A stretch of 63,486 nucleotides of DNA from Acanthaster planci (Eukaryota > Echinodermata > Asteroidea > Valvatida > Acanthasteridae): assembly GCF_001949145.1 (NCBI RefSeq), contig NW_019091688.1, positions 76,157 through 139,642 on the forward strand, in the 5' to 3' direction. The notes below the pieces were generated by a model. It had not been told where the DNA came from. It made no database searches and saw nothing but the letters and a program-made list of their open reading frames with translations. This document shows positions 36,901-49,300 of the stretch, in pieces. The number at the start of each line of letters is the position of its first letter. Position 1 is the first letter of the stretch. Both the position numbers and the translations under genes were made by a program.

Positions 36901-37390
36901 TTGCATCTGTAAAACCGTTCCAGTGCTTGACGGTCACAAGTTGTGCAGGGGCCAACATGTAAACTGGCAGATTTTGCAGATTCTTGTCGTGCTTTGTTTG
37001 AGAACAAACTTGTGTACCCAAAACCCTCTCCGACAAATGCATTCTGACACTGTTACTTCCACGCTGATTTCCAGGAGGTTGTATGCTGTGTCATACAGGG
37101 CAACATCCATAATAGACGAGTTGGTAAGTGCCTATCTTTTACCAGTCTGCGAGAGTACCCTTTGCCCTTTTCACTTTTAACATTTTGTGTCTTTTTCTGG
37201 ACTTCTACATGTAGGTGGTAACCATGTCAAAGGTCAAAGGTTATCAATGTAAACACGGGGGGGCATAGTGCCCTGACAAGAAATTCCTCACGCGGACCCT
37301 GAACCCTTTACGACATCGCGCTTCTAGCTGCATCCTTGTACCGTAACGACTGTTGGTTTTTAACTCAACAAGAGATTCTGGCATCCCCGC
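33999..37390. other. Intergenic / SMG6 3' UTR region
   Basis: No recognised gene is visible. The region includes polypyrimidine and C-tracts (34440-34450), a 180-bp pogo-type MITE (34876-35055), and the sequence downstream of the SMG6 stop (below 37391), where its 3' UTR must lie. A minus-strand AATAAA (36111-36106) is one possible poly(A) signal, 1.3 kb from the stop. Confidence 0.4.
34876..35055. mobile_element. pogo-type MITE, 180 bp
   Basis: CAGTCAATCC at 34876 and the complementary GGGTTTGACTG ending at 35055 form short terminal inverted repeats. Each is flanked by TA (34874-34875 and 35056-35057). A related single end, TACAGTCAACTCTC, occurs at about 13028. Confidence 0.55.
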
Positions 37391-40300
37391 TCAGACCTTG
37401 GCCCATTTTGCAAAGGCAGTGATGTCCTTGACTGGCACGTTCTGCTGGAGAGCTTTGACCCGCAGATTGCGGTCATTAGTCAGAAGAACGACGTCGCGGT
37501 ACAGGCGAATTGGTGCATCTATTGGAATGACCACAAAAACAGCATGATTTTGGGGGGCATTTTGGGTGTGGGGTCATAGTTTGCATGTAATTAATGTACC
37601 AACAACTGACAGATTTCCTAACTTAAGATGGGTGACAACTCCTTTTGAAATCAGTGTGGCATTCAAGACCTCTTAAGGCCATCATTCAACCCGATAAAAC
37701 TTACAAAAGACCTCCCGTCTGAATTCAAGCCACAAGCTATTCAAATGAACTTCAACTAAAGCCTTCCTTTGTCATTGTTCACCCTGTTAATTGTGATTGG
37801 TCTCGTATCTAAGGGTGTACATGGTCTGGTGATCGTCTGGACGACACAAGTGGTGAAAATGCCACAGTGCTTGGTCTTGGATACATTCCAAACCTTGGAA
37901 ACTCTTCAGCAATGATATTTACCTTTAGTGGTTGGCATGAAGTCTCTGGCTCGGTCGTCGACATAATGCAGACAGCACTTGAGGATGAGGTCATCATTAC
38001 AGCCCTAAAACAAATTTATGAAGTTCTTACTTGAAATATTAAGCATGACCCAATCTGATTGCTTCGCTATTGTTCAAGTCGCGCTTAAGTTAGTGCATGG
38101 TCAAACTGGCACAAACAATAGTTTGGTTGGCAGCCACCAAGTGTCTCAAAAGTCTCTCCACCAAAACAAGATGACAAAAGAACAATGCACACACAGCAAA
38201 ACAAAATATTCTAAACAACGAAAACAAACAAAGGAGGTGAAAATGTGCAGACACAAGGACCACGGGCGAACATCGACTGAATACACAAACGAACCAAGAG
38301 AGAGTTATGTGGGTCAGGGACTGCATGAGTAAAACAATTGACTACAACCAGCAGGTATGCATCCCCGCACATCAAGTCCACTCACCTTAAAATCCACCTC
38401 CTCGCTGCGATACGCAATAGTGTCCATGACCGTCCCCTTGCTGGTCAGGGCTCGCAGATATTTGTTCCTCTGCCCAAACTTCTCCTCCAGACACCGGATG
38501 GCTGACCCGGCCCCCTCTTGCACCCTCAATGCTTGGCTGGGCTCTTCGTACAGATCGTCTCGGCTGCCTTTAGCCAGACCGTCCAGTTCATTGATAACTT
38601 GGATAAAACAGAAAGTATGGTGTCGATTGGATATATTGAAACCTGCCCCATTGGTCAATCGCAAAGTTGCACTGCATCAGCGGGCAATCATGCTGGATTA
38701 TCTGTCGACTGGGCTTTCATTGGTTAATTGTACAACTGTCAGTTGATTTTTGCATTTAGATTCAAAGCTTTTTTTGGGAGAGGAAAGTAAAATCCAAGAT
38801 TTCCTTCCCTATCAAGTGATCGCATAATAGCATTTCCGTTATGTCAACCAACAGAGCAAATCCACCAATCCTGCCAAGTATGTTTCGCTTCATCAATTAC
38901 AAATGACCTCCTTTAAAAGCACTTTCTTTATAATACCAACTTTTCCTGACAAGAAAACCCTACCATTTTGCAAACTTTCCCCTTAATTTCTGAAACTACA
39001 ACAATACTAATATTAATCAATTCTTCACGGAAGAGTACACGTTCTTTAGTTTGCTGCCTTACCCACGAGTGGTACTACCAGCTTGTATTTCCGGCAAGCC
39101 AGCAGAGCCTGGATCTTGCTCAAGTGATCAATAAAGCAGTTGGTGTCCGGCACCAGGTACAGCGGTCTGATCTCCACCTCAAGGTACAGCTGTTGGCGAT
39201 GGCTCTCCATGGTTGCCTAGCAACATGAAATAAAGATCCAGCGTCAAAGCACATTGAGGGGACATATCAACACAAAAAAATCATGACAGAATGCGCTTTG
39301 AGTGCAATGATGTTATGTGAACTGAACAGTGGAATTCCCAATTGCACTCTTGCTAGTTTATAATAATATAGATTTAAATAGCGCACTTATCCGGAAAACC
39401 GATCAAGGTGCAATTCCGTTATTATTACCCCTGCTCACTGGGCCAACGAAACATTCCAAATACTATCTCAGCTCCTTGGGGAGTATACAGCTCGATGCAG
39501 CCATTTCAGCCAAAAGCAGCTCAATCGACCACAGCAACCATCTCTGCCCTCACAGGGTACCCAATTACTCCTGGGTGGAGACAGGCAATGAGTGACAAAG
39601 TGCCTTGCCCAAGGGCACGCGCACCATGAACACAGGCTGGATTCGAACCCGCAACCTGTGGCTTTAACCTCCGACTACGAATCCGATGCCCTTACTGTTA
39701 CGGATGCATGTATCTGCATCGTTTCTGACAAACACATACAAGTCAGCTTTTTGGGGTCATCAAAAGAATACTTGCTAACTTTAACACATGGTGTATGTTA
39801 ACGAGACAGAATAAGGCCTGTGTAAATTTCAGAATCAGCCTTTACCTGTATCTGCGCCTGTTTCTGTTGCTGTTGCTGCAAGCGTCTCTCTAGGTCTTCC
39901 TTTTTCTGCCTCAAGCTGCTGACGTCCCCGGAATCTTCCCCCTCCTTCCCAGAACTCTCCTCCGCATCTTCGTAGTACTCCTCTTCGATGATAACATCGT
40001 CGTCAGCCTGAGAAGAAAGATAACACCATTTCCATCGGACAACTGGTCAAGGGCACTTCCCAGGGTGCTAATTTTTCACCCCCAACAACCAACTCCACGA
40101 AGCCATAGAGTTTCAGCACCCTTTAGCAATGTGGTGTTTTGAAATGGTGGTATTTTGAAAGATTCAATAAAGGATTCATGTAGGACAGTCAAAGAAATGT
40201 TCATATTCACCTGATCGGGCCTTTGTTCGACTTTCTCTGTGGTCACCAGCTCAGGAGCGACAGATATGTAGCAATTCTTGGAGACGTCGTAAGCCAGAAG

Positions 40301-43300
40301 TGGGGTCTCCTGTCCACAGGCGTACTCACCAAAGAGCAGGAGAGAGTTGATTCGGACGCAGTCCATGGCTTCCAACTAACAAAAAATCATTAACTCATTA
40401 AGAATATCTTTAGAACCAGAAGGCTGGAAGAGAGACCATTATGTAAATTACATTATGCAAACAAGAAGAGCCTAAAGTTGCTAAGAGTCATTTGCCAGTT
40501 ATCCTTTTGAGAAACAAATCATTTGCTATTGAAGACTGCCAGATTTTGTCAGCATTTCAAACAGTGCTCTTTTTATTTGAAGTACAAGTAAAATGTTCTA
40601 GATTTTTGGCGGCCTCTTATATTGTGACGGCAGATTTTCACAGCACATGGGCTTTTTGAGTGAAACTTACAGCTGTTTAAATCACTATGACTGTGTCACA
40701 GTGTATGGACACATCCAACGAGACGCTACTCCAGGGGCCATTTATACTCGCACAGCTGTCTCAATCTGAGCATGCGCACTTTGGTAAATGACTACTGCCT
40801 ACTGGTCGAGGAATTTCACACGCACGCACCACCTGCGTGGGAACAGGATGGCCCATGGACTAATGGCTTTTAAGTTTGGTCATCGGATTTTTCTATATCT
40901 CCGGGTGGGAGAGCTGGAAAGCTCTGGAAACGATTTCAAATATTTGGAAAATGTTTGTATTTTTGGAATGGTCTCTTTTTTTTTTACCTTGTTGGTATCG
41001 CTGGGAATGTAGACTGGTTGTAAGGGTAGAGCAATGAGTGGCACAAACCCAGATAACTGTACGTCCTCTGGTAGCAAAATCTCCTGGCAACCTGGAAACG
41101 TAACAACATGAAAAGTCACAGCGGACAGGATCTTAGGTTGTCTGTGTAATAGCTTTGTTTTTGTATTGGGAAAAAGGCTTCAACTATTTCAACATCTAGT
41201 GTTTTGGGGGTAGATTGGCCACCAAAAAACCAGTATACCATGAATTTATCTGCCAAAAATCAACACGAGAGAAATAAGAGGCCATTTCTTTTTACAAGCG
41301 ACTGGACCGATTTCAGAAACACATGAGGTCAAATTTTGTGTTTTGTGTTGGATTGACAACAGGCATGCATGAAGCATACAGGAAGATACATGGCAGTAAA
41401 CTAATATTGTTGTGGCCCAAGTGCATTAAAACGAGGAGTTTTGACGACGTGCAGTAAATGCACAATATTATACATTTATATTTTAGATACAAAACCTTAA
41501 CATCTTACTCTGAGCTGGTCAAAATGGTTGTGACATTTGTTCCAAAATGAAGTAAGAGACATCCAAGGTGGAGAGGAACGTAATTTGCTTGGCATACATG
41601 TGAGAGTGCACTCGTGTTCACATGCAGTGGCACCAGACTATTCCTACGCCACAGGGAATAATGCGGTCAGTATAGGAGTACCCAGACCTGAATCTTGGCC
41701 TGAATCGCAGGCTACCTTATACACGTACATATGCAGCTTCTAGAGAAAAGACAGCAACCCACATGCGTGCTTTGTTTGCCGAGTCTACACTATTCAGTGT
41801 GTCGAAGAAAAAGAGATAAACATGTATCGGATTCTTCTACTGAAAGTTAATGGATTCAATTCCTAGGACAGTAACTATAATTTACTCGTCGATGAATGAG
41901 GACAACGGCATGAAACATGTCATTGTTGCAGGCCTGCTGTGGTGGCCTCAAAAACAAACCTGGCGGTGGTCCGGCAGCATAGCACCGTACACCGGCAGCT
42001 GCAACACAACACAAGCAGTTGGTGAGGCTTATGTGTCGCTTTTCTAAATTGAAGCGCTTTGCCGGAAACTGAATATTTGTCAAAGCAGCCCTCCAAAAAT
42101 CTACCCTCAATATGTTGTCCGGGACAGGAACGATCGATTCAACACATTATTACACAGAAACCTTGAGACCAAGTCTCAGTGTTCAAGATTCCTGGCCGGA
42201 ACTACATGTACAAACTGCACAAGACCAGGGTATGATTTATTTTATGACAAACCACAACAAATCATGCACTTAACCTTGATGTACGGAACAATCAATGCAG
42301 TGGACAAGAACCACACAAGAACACTGCATTTTAAGCATGCCTCTACTATGAGGCTCGCATGTGAAGATGCACCCTGTTTACAGCCGTATCTCCCTGTGAC
42401 TTCTTGGGGTCACCGGCATACCATTAATACATTATAGAGGGATTTCACATGAACGCAGTCTGTGCATATCTGCATTGAAACTGAGGCTCTCTGTGTTGAA
42501 CTTTGTCGCGCGCACCCGCGGAGTCCACACAGTACATGGAGTATCCGGTTCGTAAGTGTGACGCCACTTCAGTATAAACCACGCCCACTGCACAAGATAC
42601 ACGACCATCGCAGGTCCGTTAGTTCGCGGTCAATTGTCCTTATTTTTTTGTTTTGATTTTACGTGTCTAGTCATCTTGAAAGACTCTTCCACAAAAATTT
42701 GCAGCCTGGAAAGTCTGAATTTAACATACCTTTATGTATTTTGTGTCTTAACTCCTTACTTTCAATCGTCTGATCGTATTAAGAATTGAAGCTGACACAT
42801 ACAGCCTTGTTTTCAAACGCAAAAGTGCGCAGATCGACGCTAAAAGCGTCGTATTGGAATCCCTCTATTGAGCCAGATTATGAAAGCAATAACATCACTC
42901 ACCATTTTCATCAGTCTTCTTGATGAATGTTACTACATTGGTATCAATCCTCTTGAGTGTATTCAGAAGTTCCGCTAGGGAAGACCACACATCAACAGAC
43001 GCACTGAAAAAAGAGTAGAATTCTTTTGATGTCTCACTGTTTTTTTCTTTCTTTTTGGACAACAAAATAAGAGTGCTTCAATGACACAATACGGGTGATT
43101 CACAGTGGTGCGCCACCAAGAGTTTACAACACGTTGGCCAATCATAACGTGCAAAAGTTGTCGACCCTTTCCAAACGCACATTGGGTCGACAAATTTCGC
43201 GCATTGTGATTGGCCAACGCATTGCAAACTCTTAGTGGTGCACTATTGTGAAACGGCCGTATTGTATGGGATAACAAAGACATGTCAGTAAATTTACAAC

Positions 43301-46300
43301 TTTTTAAAACTTTCTCAAATTTTATAGACATGAATTATCGGAACCTGCTAATCTTAAGAGAGGGATAAGAGGAAAACCTTTGACCTTCGCTCAGCATACG
43401 AAAATTGCCAATCAGCATTTGTGATAGACAGACCCCTATAAAGATTCAGAGAAAGAAAAACTTGAGGCACATCTTCAATCCATGCAACCAGAGACATTAT
43501 CCGACCGGAGAATGTTGTACTTGAAGTTATCCAAGCAGGTTCTTACATGCGTTCTGCGTGTACGCAGAGACCATACATTAAGGAATTAACTCATTACACG
43601 TACTCAACGTGCTCCGCGTCAAACGCACCGTTCATCTCCATTATAAACGTGCGCCTTGCGGTGAGTACCAAAAAGCACGCCCTTTTGTTCCATTATGGTT
43701 TTTAACAGTTTCAGCCCTTTTCTTTTCTTTTTCTATCACGTTTTCTTTTATTTCCCAAGTCTTAATGAAATCCAAACAGTCTTTGTGAGATAGGGTTGCT
43801 ATGAGAAGTAAGTAAGAATAAAGAAATTCAAACATGACACTGTTGGATTTGAACCCAGACCACAGATGTAGAAGTACCAAAGAGTACCATCTTGCCGTCA
43901 TGACTCCCAAAATGCCAGTCCCTGATGAGAAATTTATAACTGGGAAAAAGCAATCTTGGCAGAGTAAGGTTACCTGTAAGGTTTATCCGTGCAACTGGGT
44001 GGGGGATTCCACAGTTGGGGGTGGCACATCAGCCAATCAGCATACACCTTGACGCCCGGGAGGAGTTCCAACAGATCCTCGCTCAGTAGCACCCGGCCTT
44101 GGGTGTCCGACTTCAAATGGTCTGCAGCAATGCGAACAAACACAGTCAACTTAGTCTTCTTTGGGAAAAGCTGGGAAAAGACAGCACTTGGAAAAACTAC
44201 GATGATTCAACTTTAGGTTTCCCAGATTTTTGCCCATCAATTCGGCCAGGATAAGTTTGCAGATTTGACGAAGGTAGAACGCAGCCTTTCATATATCCAC
44301 CCTGAGCTGAAGTGCACTCTCAATGACAAAGGAGAGACTGGCCGGTGGGTAGTTTTTCAAATGGTCTCGCGCACGTTCCTGGTGCACATGCAAAGTGCTC
44401 AGCGGCCAGACACCAAATGCGCATACATCTGCACGCGTGCTCACCCAGTGAGTTTTCACCAATGGACTGTCAATTCCATGTACAAACATGCCTTCTGTGT
44501 TCCTGCTCAGAGTGGATTACACGGGGCTCGATCTACTACAAAATTCAAGTACTAAGAACACACCATTTGTTCAGAATAAAGGATTATGGGGGATTCAGGA
44601 AGGTTCACAGCAAAAAAATGCCTCAGAGTTTAGGGTTAACTTTCTTGAAAAGCAAGGCGCTCTACTATAGACCTTTATCATGATGCTGCCAAGTGTGTCT
44701 TGTTCCCTGTAGAATCACTGGCAATAGTAACACAACTTCACAAAATGATAAAAAGGGAACAGTTTCCTTCCAGCCTCAGTTTGATTACATTGCTCTGAAT
44801 GGTAGAAAAGCAAGATGGCTGCCCCATGAAAGAGGTCTATTAACTACAAAGCAAGGACAAGACAGAATATACTACAAGCTCATTGGTTTGGAATCTTTGA
44901 GAGGCACCTGTTAGTAGCTGGTTACACCTGCTGACCAGGAGACCAAACATGTCCAGGCCCAGCTGGATAGCCTGCTCCTGAAGCAGAGATCGCAAGTCCT
45001 CCCGCGGGGATTGATCTAAAAAGAAGCAACAAAAGACAGGTGATGACAAAACCAAATCCATACTAATCCTGTGGAAGAAAAATCCAGTGAACTTGGCTGA
45101 CCCTTAAATAAACCAAAACTTCCACTTAATTCCATAGCACTGAACAAGAAGAAAATAATGTCAACTCACGGATTGTTAAAAGTGAATATACTTCATAAAA
45201 GTCATGTAAAATGAAGCTGTTCGTTGTTGCAAGTTTACCAGGTCTGAAATGAACCCCCTAACACCGGAATTCTTTTGACTGCGACTGCTGGGCTGCGGTA
45301 TGCCCAGTATGCAAAGCTCTGTCCAGCAGCAGGTCCACATTGAAACCGCAGGTGCATGATGAATAGAATGTATGTGTGGTATGCACTAATCCTCACACAA
45401 AGCCGCAGCTGTCCACGGTTCCCAGAGTGAAGGGTTTAAAGTGTCCGATAACGAGAACAGATATTTCCTCCAACAATGTGATTTATTTTCTGCAAGCAAA
45501 CTAATTATCTCCATCCTAAGTCTAAATATGTGAGAACGTTTCAAGCAAGGTTACCGATTCTTTACCTTTGGTTTCTGTGTTGTGTGCAGCAAACATGTTT
45601 ATTGCCATGGCCTGGACAATCCTTGTGCTGGTGACGGGGGTCGGAGTGTGCGTCAGTAAGACGCGGAATTCCTTCAGGAGTCTCTCGGCGATGAAGCTGA
45701 AATGCTCCATGCTGTGGAATCCAACCAAGTCAAAACAAACCAGTGGCATTACCAGCATGTCTTAAATTACGATCAACAACGCTTTCCTCCTGAATATTTC
45801 ACAGTTTTTAAGCAATTACTGTGGTCGAGAGAGGCCTTACCCAATCTTGGTGAAAAGCTTTCCATGGACGTTCAACAAGCTCAGCACAAACCTCTTGTTG
45901 ATCTGAATGTAATAAAAAAAGGAAAAAAAAGGAAAAGTTTCTCTCAGGCAGTAGAAATGAAGCATGCTTTACCAACAAAAACACGATTAATGAGCAGTCC
46001 AGTGCATTGTAAATTCAGTAACCTACGGGCAAATTATTTGATCACAAACAACAGTTAACCAAACTTGTCTGAATAACTCTTACTGAATGCAAGTGATGAG
46101 ATGATGGTTAAACTAGTCTAGTCAATTACTTAGGACCCACCTATCGAGGCTGGTCACATCACTGGTTACCAATAGCTGTGTATATCATATTGCACTAGCT
46201 AAACTGGGAACCAAGAACACAAGTTGCCATGACTACGGTTTGACCGGAGACATTCCACTTCAGCACAGCCCAAAGGTGCAAGGTACATGTAGGTCACAAA

Positions 46301-49300
46301 TTAAGCACTACTTAACCACGAATAATAAGTCACACAGATTTCTTGCTTCACAACTATTTCACAAATCTAGTTTCAAGTATGTCCCAATCAAAGCAATCTC
46401 CATGTGAGCCAAACGCTATTCATATGAAACAGTAAAAAATACAATCCTCTGTTTTTCACTCGCTGTTAGCTGTGAAAGTGCTAGTTACAGCCCTTGTGAC
46501 GACTGGGAAAAATTCTCATGAAGTATTCAATGACAAGAATTGCTCCACAACTAATTTTGCTCCATGTAACCACAAGCCCTACCTCGACCGGCGATATCCT
46601 CCTCAAGGTAGCCTCTCCATCTTCCTCTTCATTATCCTCGGCCAGCTCTGATCCATCGTGGCTGCTCCCATCGCTAGCAATCCATATCTCCCTCCTGGTG
46701 GCTTGGCTGTCGTCCCTCCCACCCTCTGCCTGACTCCGCCTCCCCCTCCTCTCCTTGGCCCGTCGCCGTCTCTCGTCCTCCTTCGCTCGCTCCTTCACCT
46801 CCTTCGCTTGAACCTGTGCCTTCTCCTTGTGCTCCACCTACGGAAATATGTTCAGCTCTGTTTTTTCAACATTGCTTTCTAATATCAAGGCAAACTAACC
46901 AATAAAAGAAAAAGGTGATAGATTAATCCACTGAGCAACAACACAGTCACCACTGTAAAGTCACACCGCATACTCCAGAGGAGAGTATCATGCATAAATG
47001 CATGCATGTCAGGCAGAATTGATTCAACATTACTTGGTTACAAATATATCACAGCTCATTCAAACCGTCGTTCAGAGCATTCCCTTTCTCATTTTAGCAT
47101 GAAGTCTGCAATAAACTCTACTTTTTGGAATTGTGTTTTTTTTTGGCAGTTTTGATGATACCATAACCAATTTGTTCATTCTCCTCTTTTCATTTAAGAA
47201 AACACAATCACCGCATGGCCAAATACCCATTCCGTTCTGGACACAAATTGTACTAAGCATGACATAAATGTATTAAAACTCCCTGTAATGCACCTGATTT
47301 TTTTCAGAACAGCTTGAGCAGAGCTAAGAAAGTACATTTAGACACAACAAGCAAACGCCCATACAGTACCTTTCTTCTGACCTCCTCAAACAGGGACATG
47401 AGACTCTCCCTAGCCGTCAGGAATGGGTTACTGGCTGCCAGGCTACGCATGTAGTAATATACAGCATCCAGCTTTCTCCTCTGAATAAGACCAAAGAAGA
47501 CATAATCAGGGAAATGCTGACAGTTAACTGTTATATCCAGCAAGAAATGAGACCAAGGGGTACCCCCCAAACATATCCAATCCCTATACACACTCTCCGC
47601 TATTGTTACCCAACACATCCCCCCTAGATGTCTGAAAAGAATTCCTCAGATTCCAGTGAGACAATGACCTACACAAAGTGGGGGGGGTTCTCTCCGTCTC
47701 TTATCTTGCCTCATATGTTAACTATTACATTGCCGTCAGAAGATGAATGGCACACTATACAATTCTGCAGATGCTTCAAATTTGTACTGCTAAAGTGTAA
47801 CTGTATCAAGAATGTAAGAACTTGAAGGTAAGAACTTGAATGTAAGAACTTGAATATTACTGAATGTAAGGCGCCCAAAGAAATTAAATCCTCCCAGTGA
47901 ATTATCCCAAATTAAAATATTCCTCTTGCTTATTTACTACTCGGATTGGTTAAAATGCAGTCACACAGGTTTAATTAATTGTACATATCCAATCCAGTGC
48001 ACGAAATTTGCATAACAGTACATGTTAAATAACACAAGTTCAGATTTCTGAAGTGCAGTACCAAACCGGCACCGCAGTCAGTTGTTGTAAACTTAGTGCA
48101 TGTTGCGGACCCGTGCAGAGGTTGCATATCCGGCCTGAGTTGAAGTGCACCCCCAAGCAGCAAAAGAAAGACAGATGGTGGTAAGTTTTCCAAGCGGGAT
48201 CTGGCACGCGTTCTGCGTGTACGCAGAGACCATACATAAGCGTACTCAGCGTGTCCCGCATCAAACGCGCCATTGATTTCCATTATAAACGCGCGCTTAT
48301 GCAGTGAGTACCAAAAAAAACACCACGCCCTCCTTTGTTGCGCTCGGGGCGGATTGGAGGGGTACTTACGGTGTACAGGGCCAGAATGGCCAGCTGATTG
48401 TAAGGTCTGCCGTTTCTTGGTGCCAGGTGCTGGGCTTTCAAGTACCAACTAAAAACCAAACAGAAAGGCACTGATTTGTATGGTTACACTTTTCAACTGA
48501 TGGTCTGAATCAAATTGATTTGAATGGTAACGTCCAGCACTGCTGTAGAATTCAAAACTCTCCAGCCCACACTTATACTATTCAAACTCTACTCCTTTAA
48601 AATTTCATGACAAAGTATTTCAGTTCGTTACTAATATTGAGCAGGAACACTTCAACAGAAAATAATACCTTCTAGCTTTTCCGTAGTTACTGGTGTCATT
48701 GGTCAGTTCTTTGTACCTAGCAATATCCCCCAGGGATATCATACACCGCTGGGCACTGAGCAACGCCAACTTGATCTGGTGATCAGGGATAAGGACAAAA
48801 ATGTACATAGATTTCTGATCCATTTCTGGTGATGAAACCATCCGACACTGAATCTTCTACGACAACGTGATGAAGCAGGGAACAGCTTTAGCGGAGGGAG
48901 AAAACGCTAGATAAATAATCCAATCCACTTGAAAACAGTCTCCGCATCAAGTCAAACCACTTTCAATCAACAACAAGTCCTTGAAGTTAAAACACGTCTT
49001 TGGTCTTTAAAAAAATGCTTCAATCTGCTAGTGTCTGTGTAAAGAAACTAAACTTGGAGTTCTAATCTGCCTCGAGCACAAGCACCCCCTCATTGGTTTA
49101 CCACTTGCTGCCGGGTGGTTTGAAAAATGCAGTGCACACAAACGGGACATTTTCAAGATTTTCAGTTTTCAAAATTCTTTAAAAATTCATCATTTCAATA
49201 AACCTGGCACAGTGCCCTGCTGACCTCTTTTCAATAGGGGCCAGATAAGCGTGCAGCGGTGCTGTGTGGCAAATCGCTGCAGTGGTGGAGCGCTTTTGTC

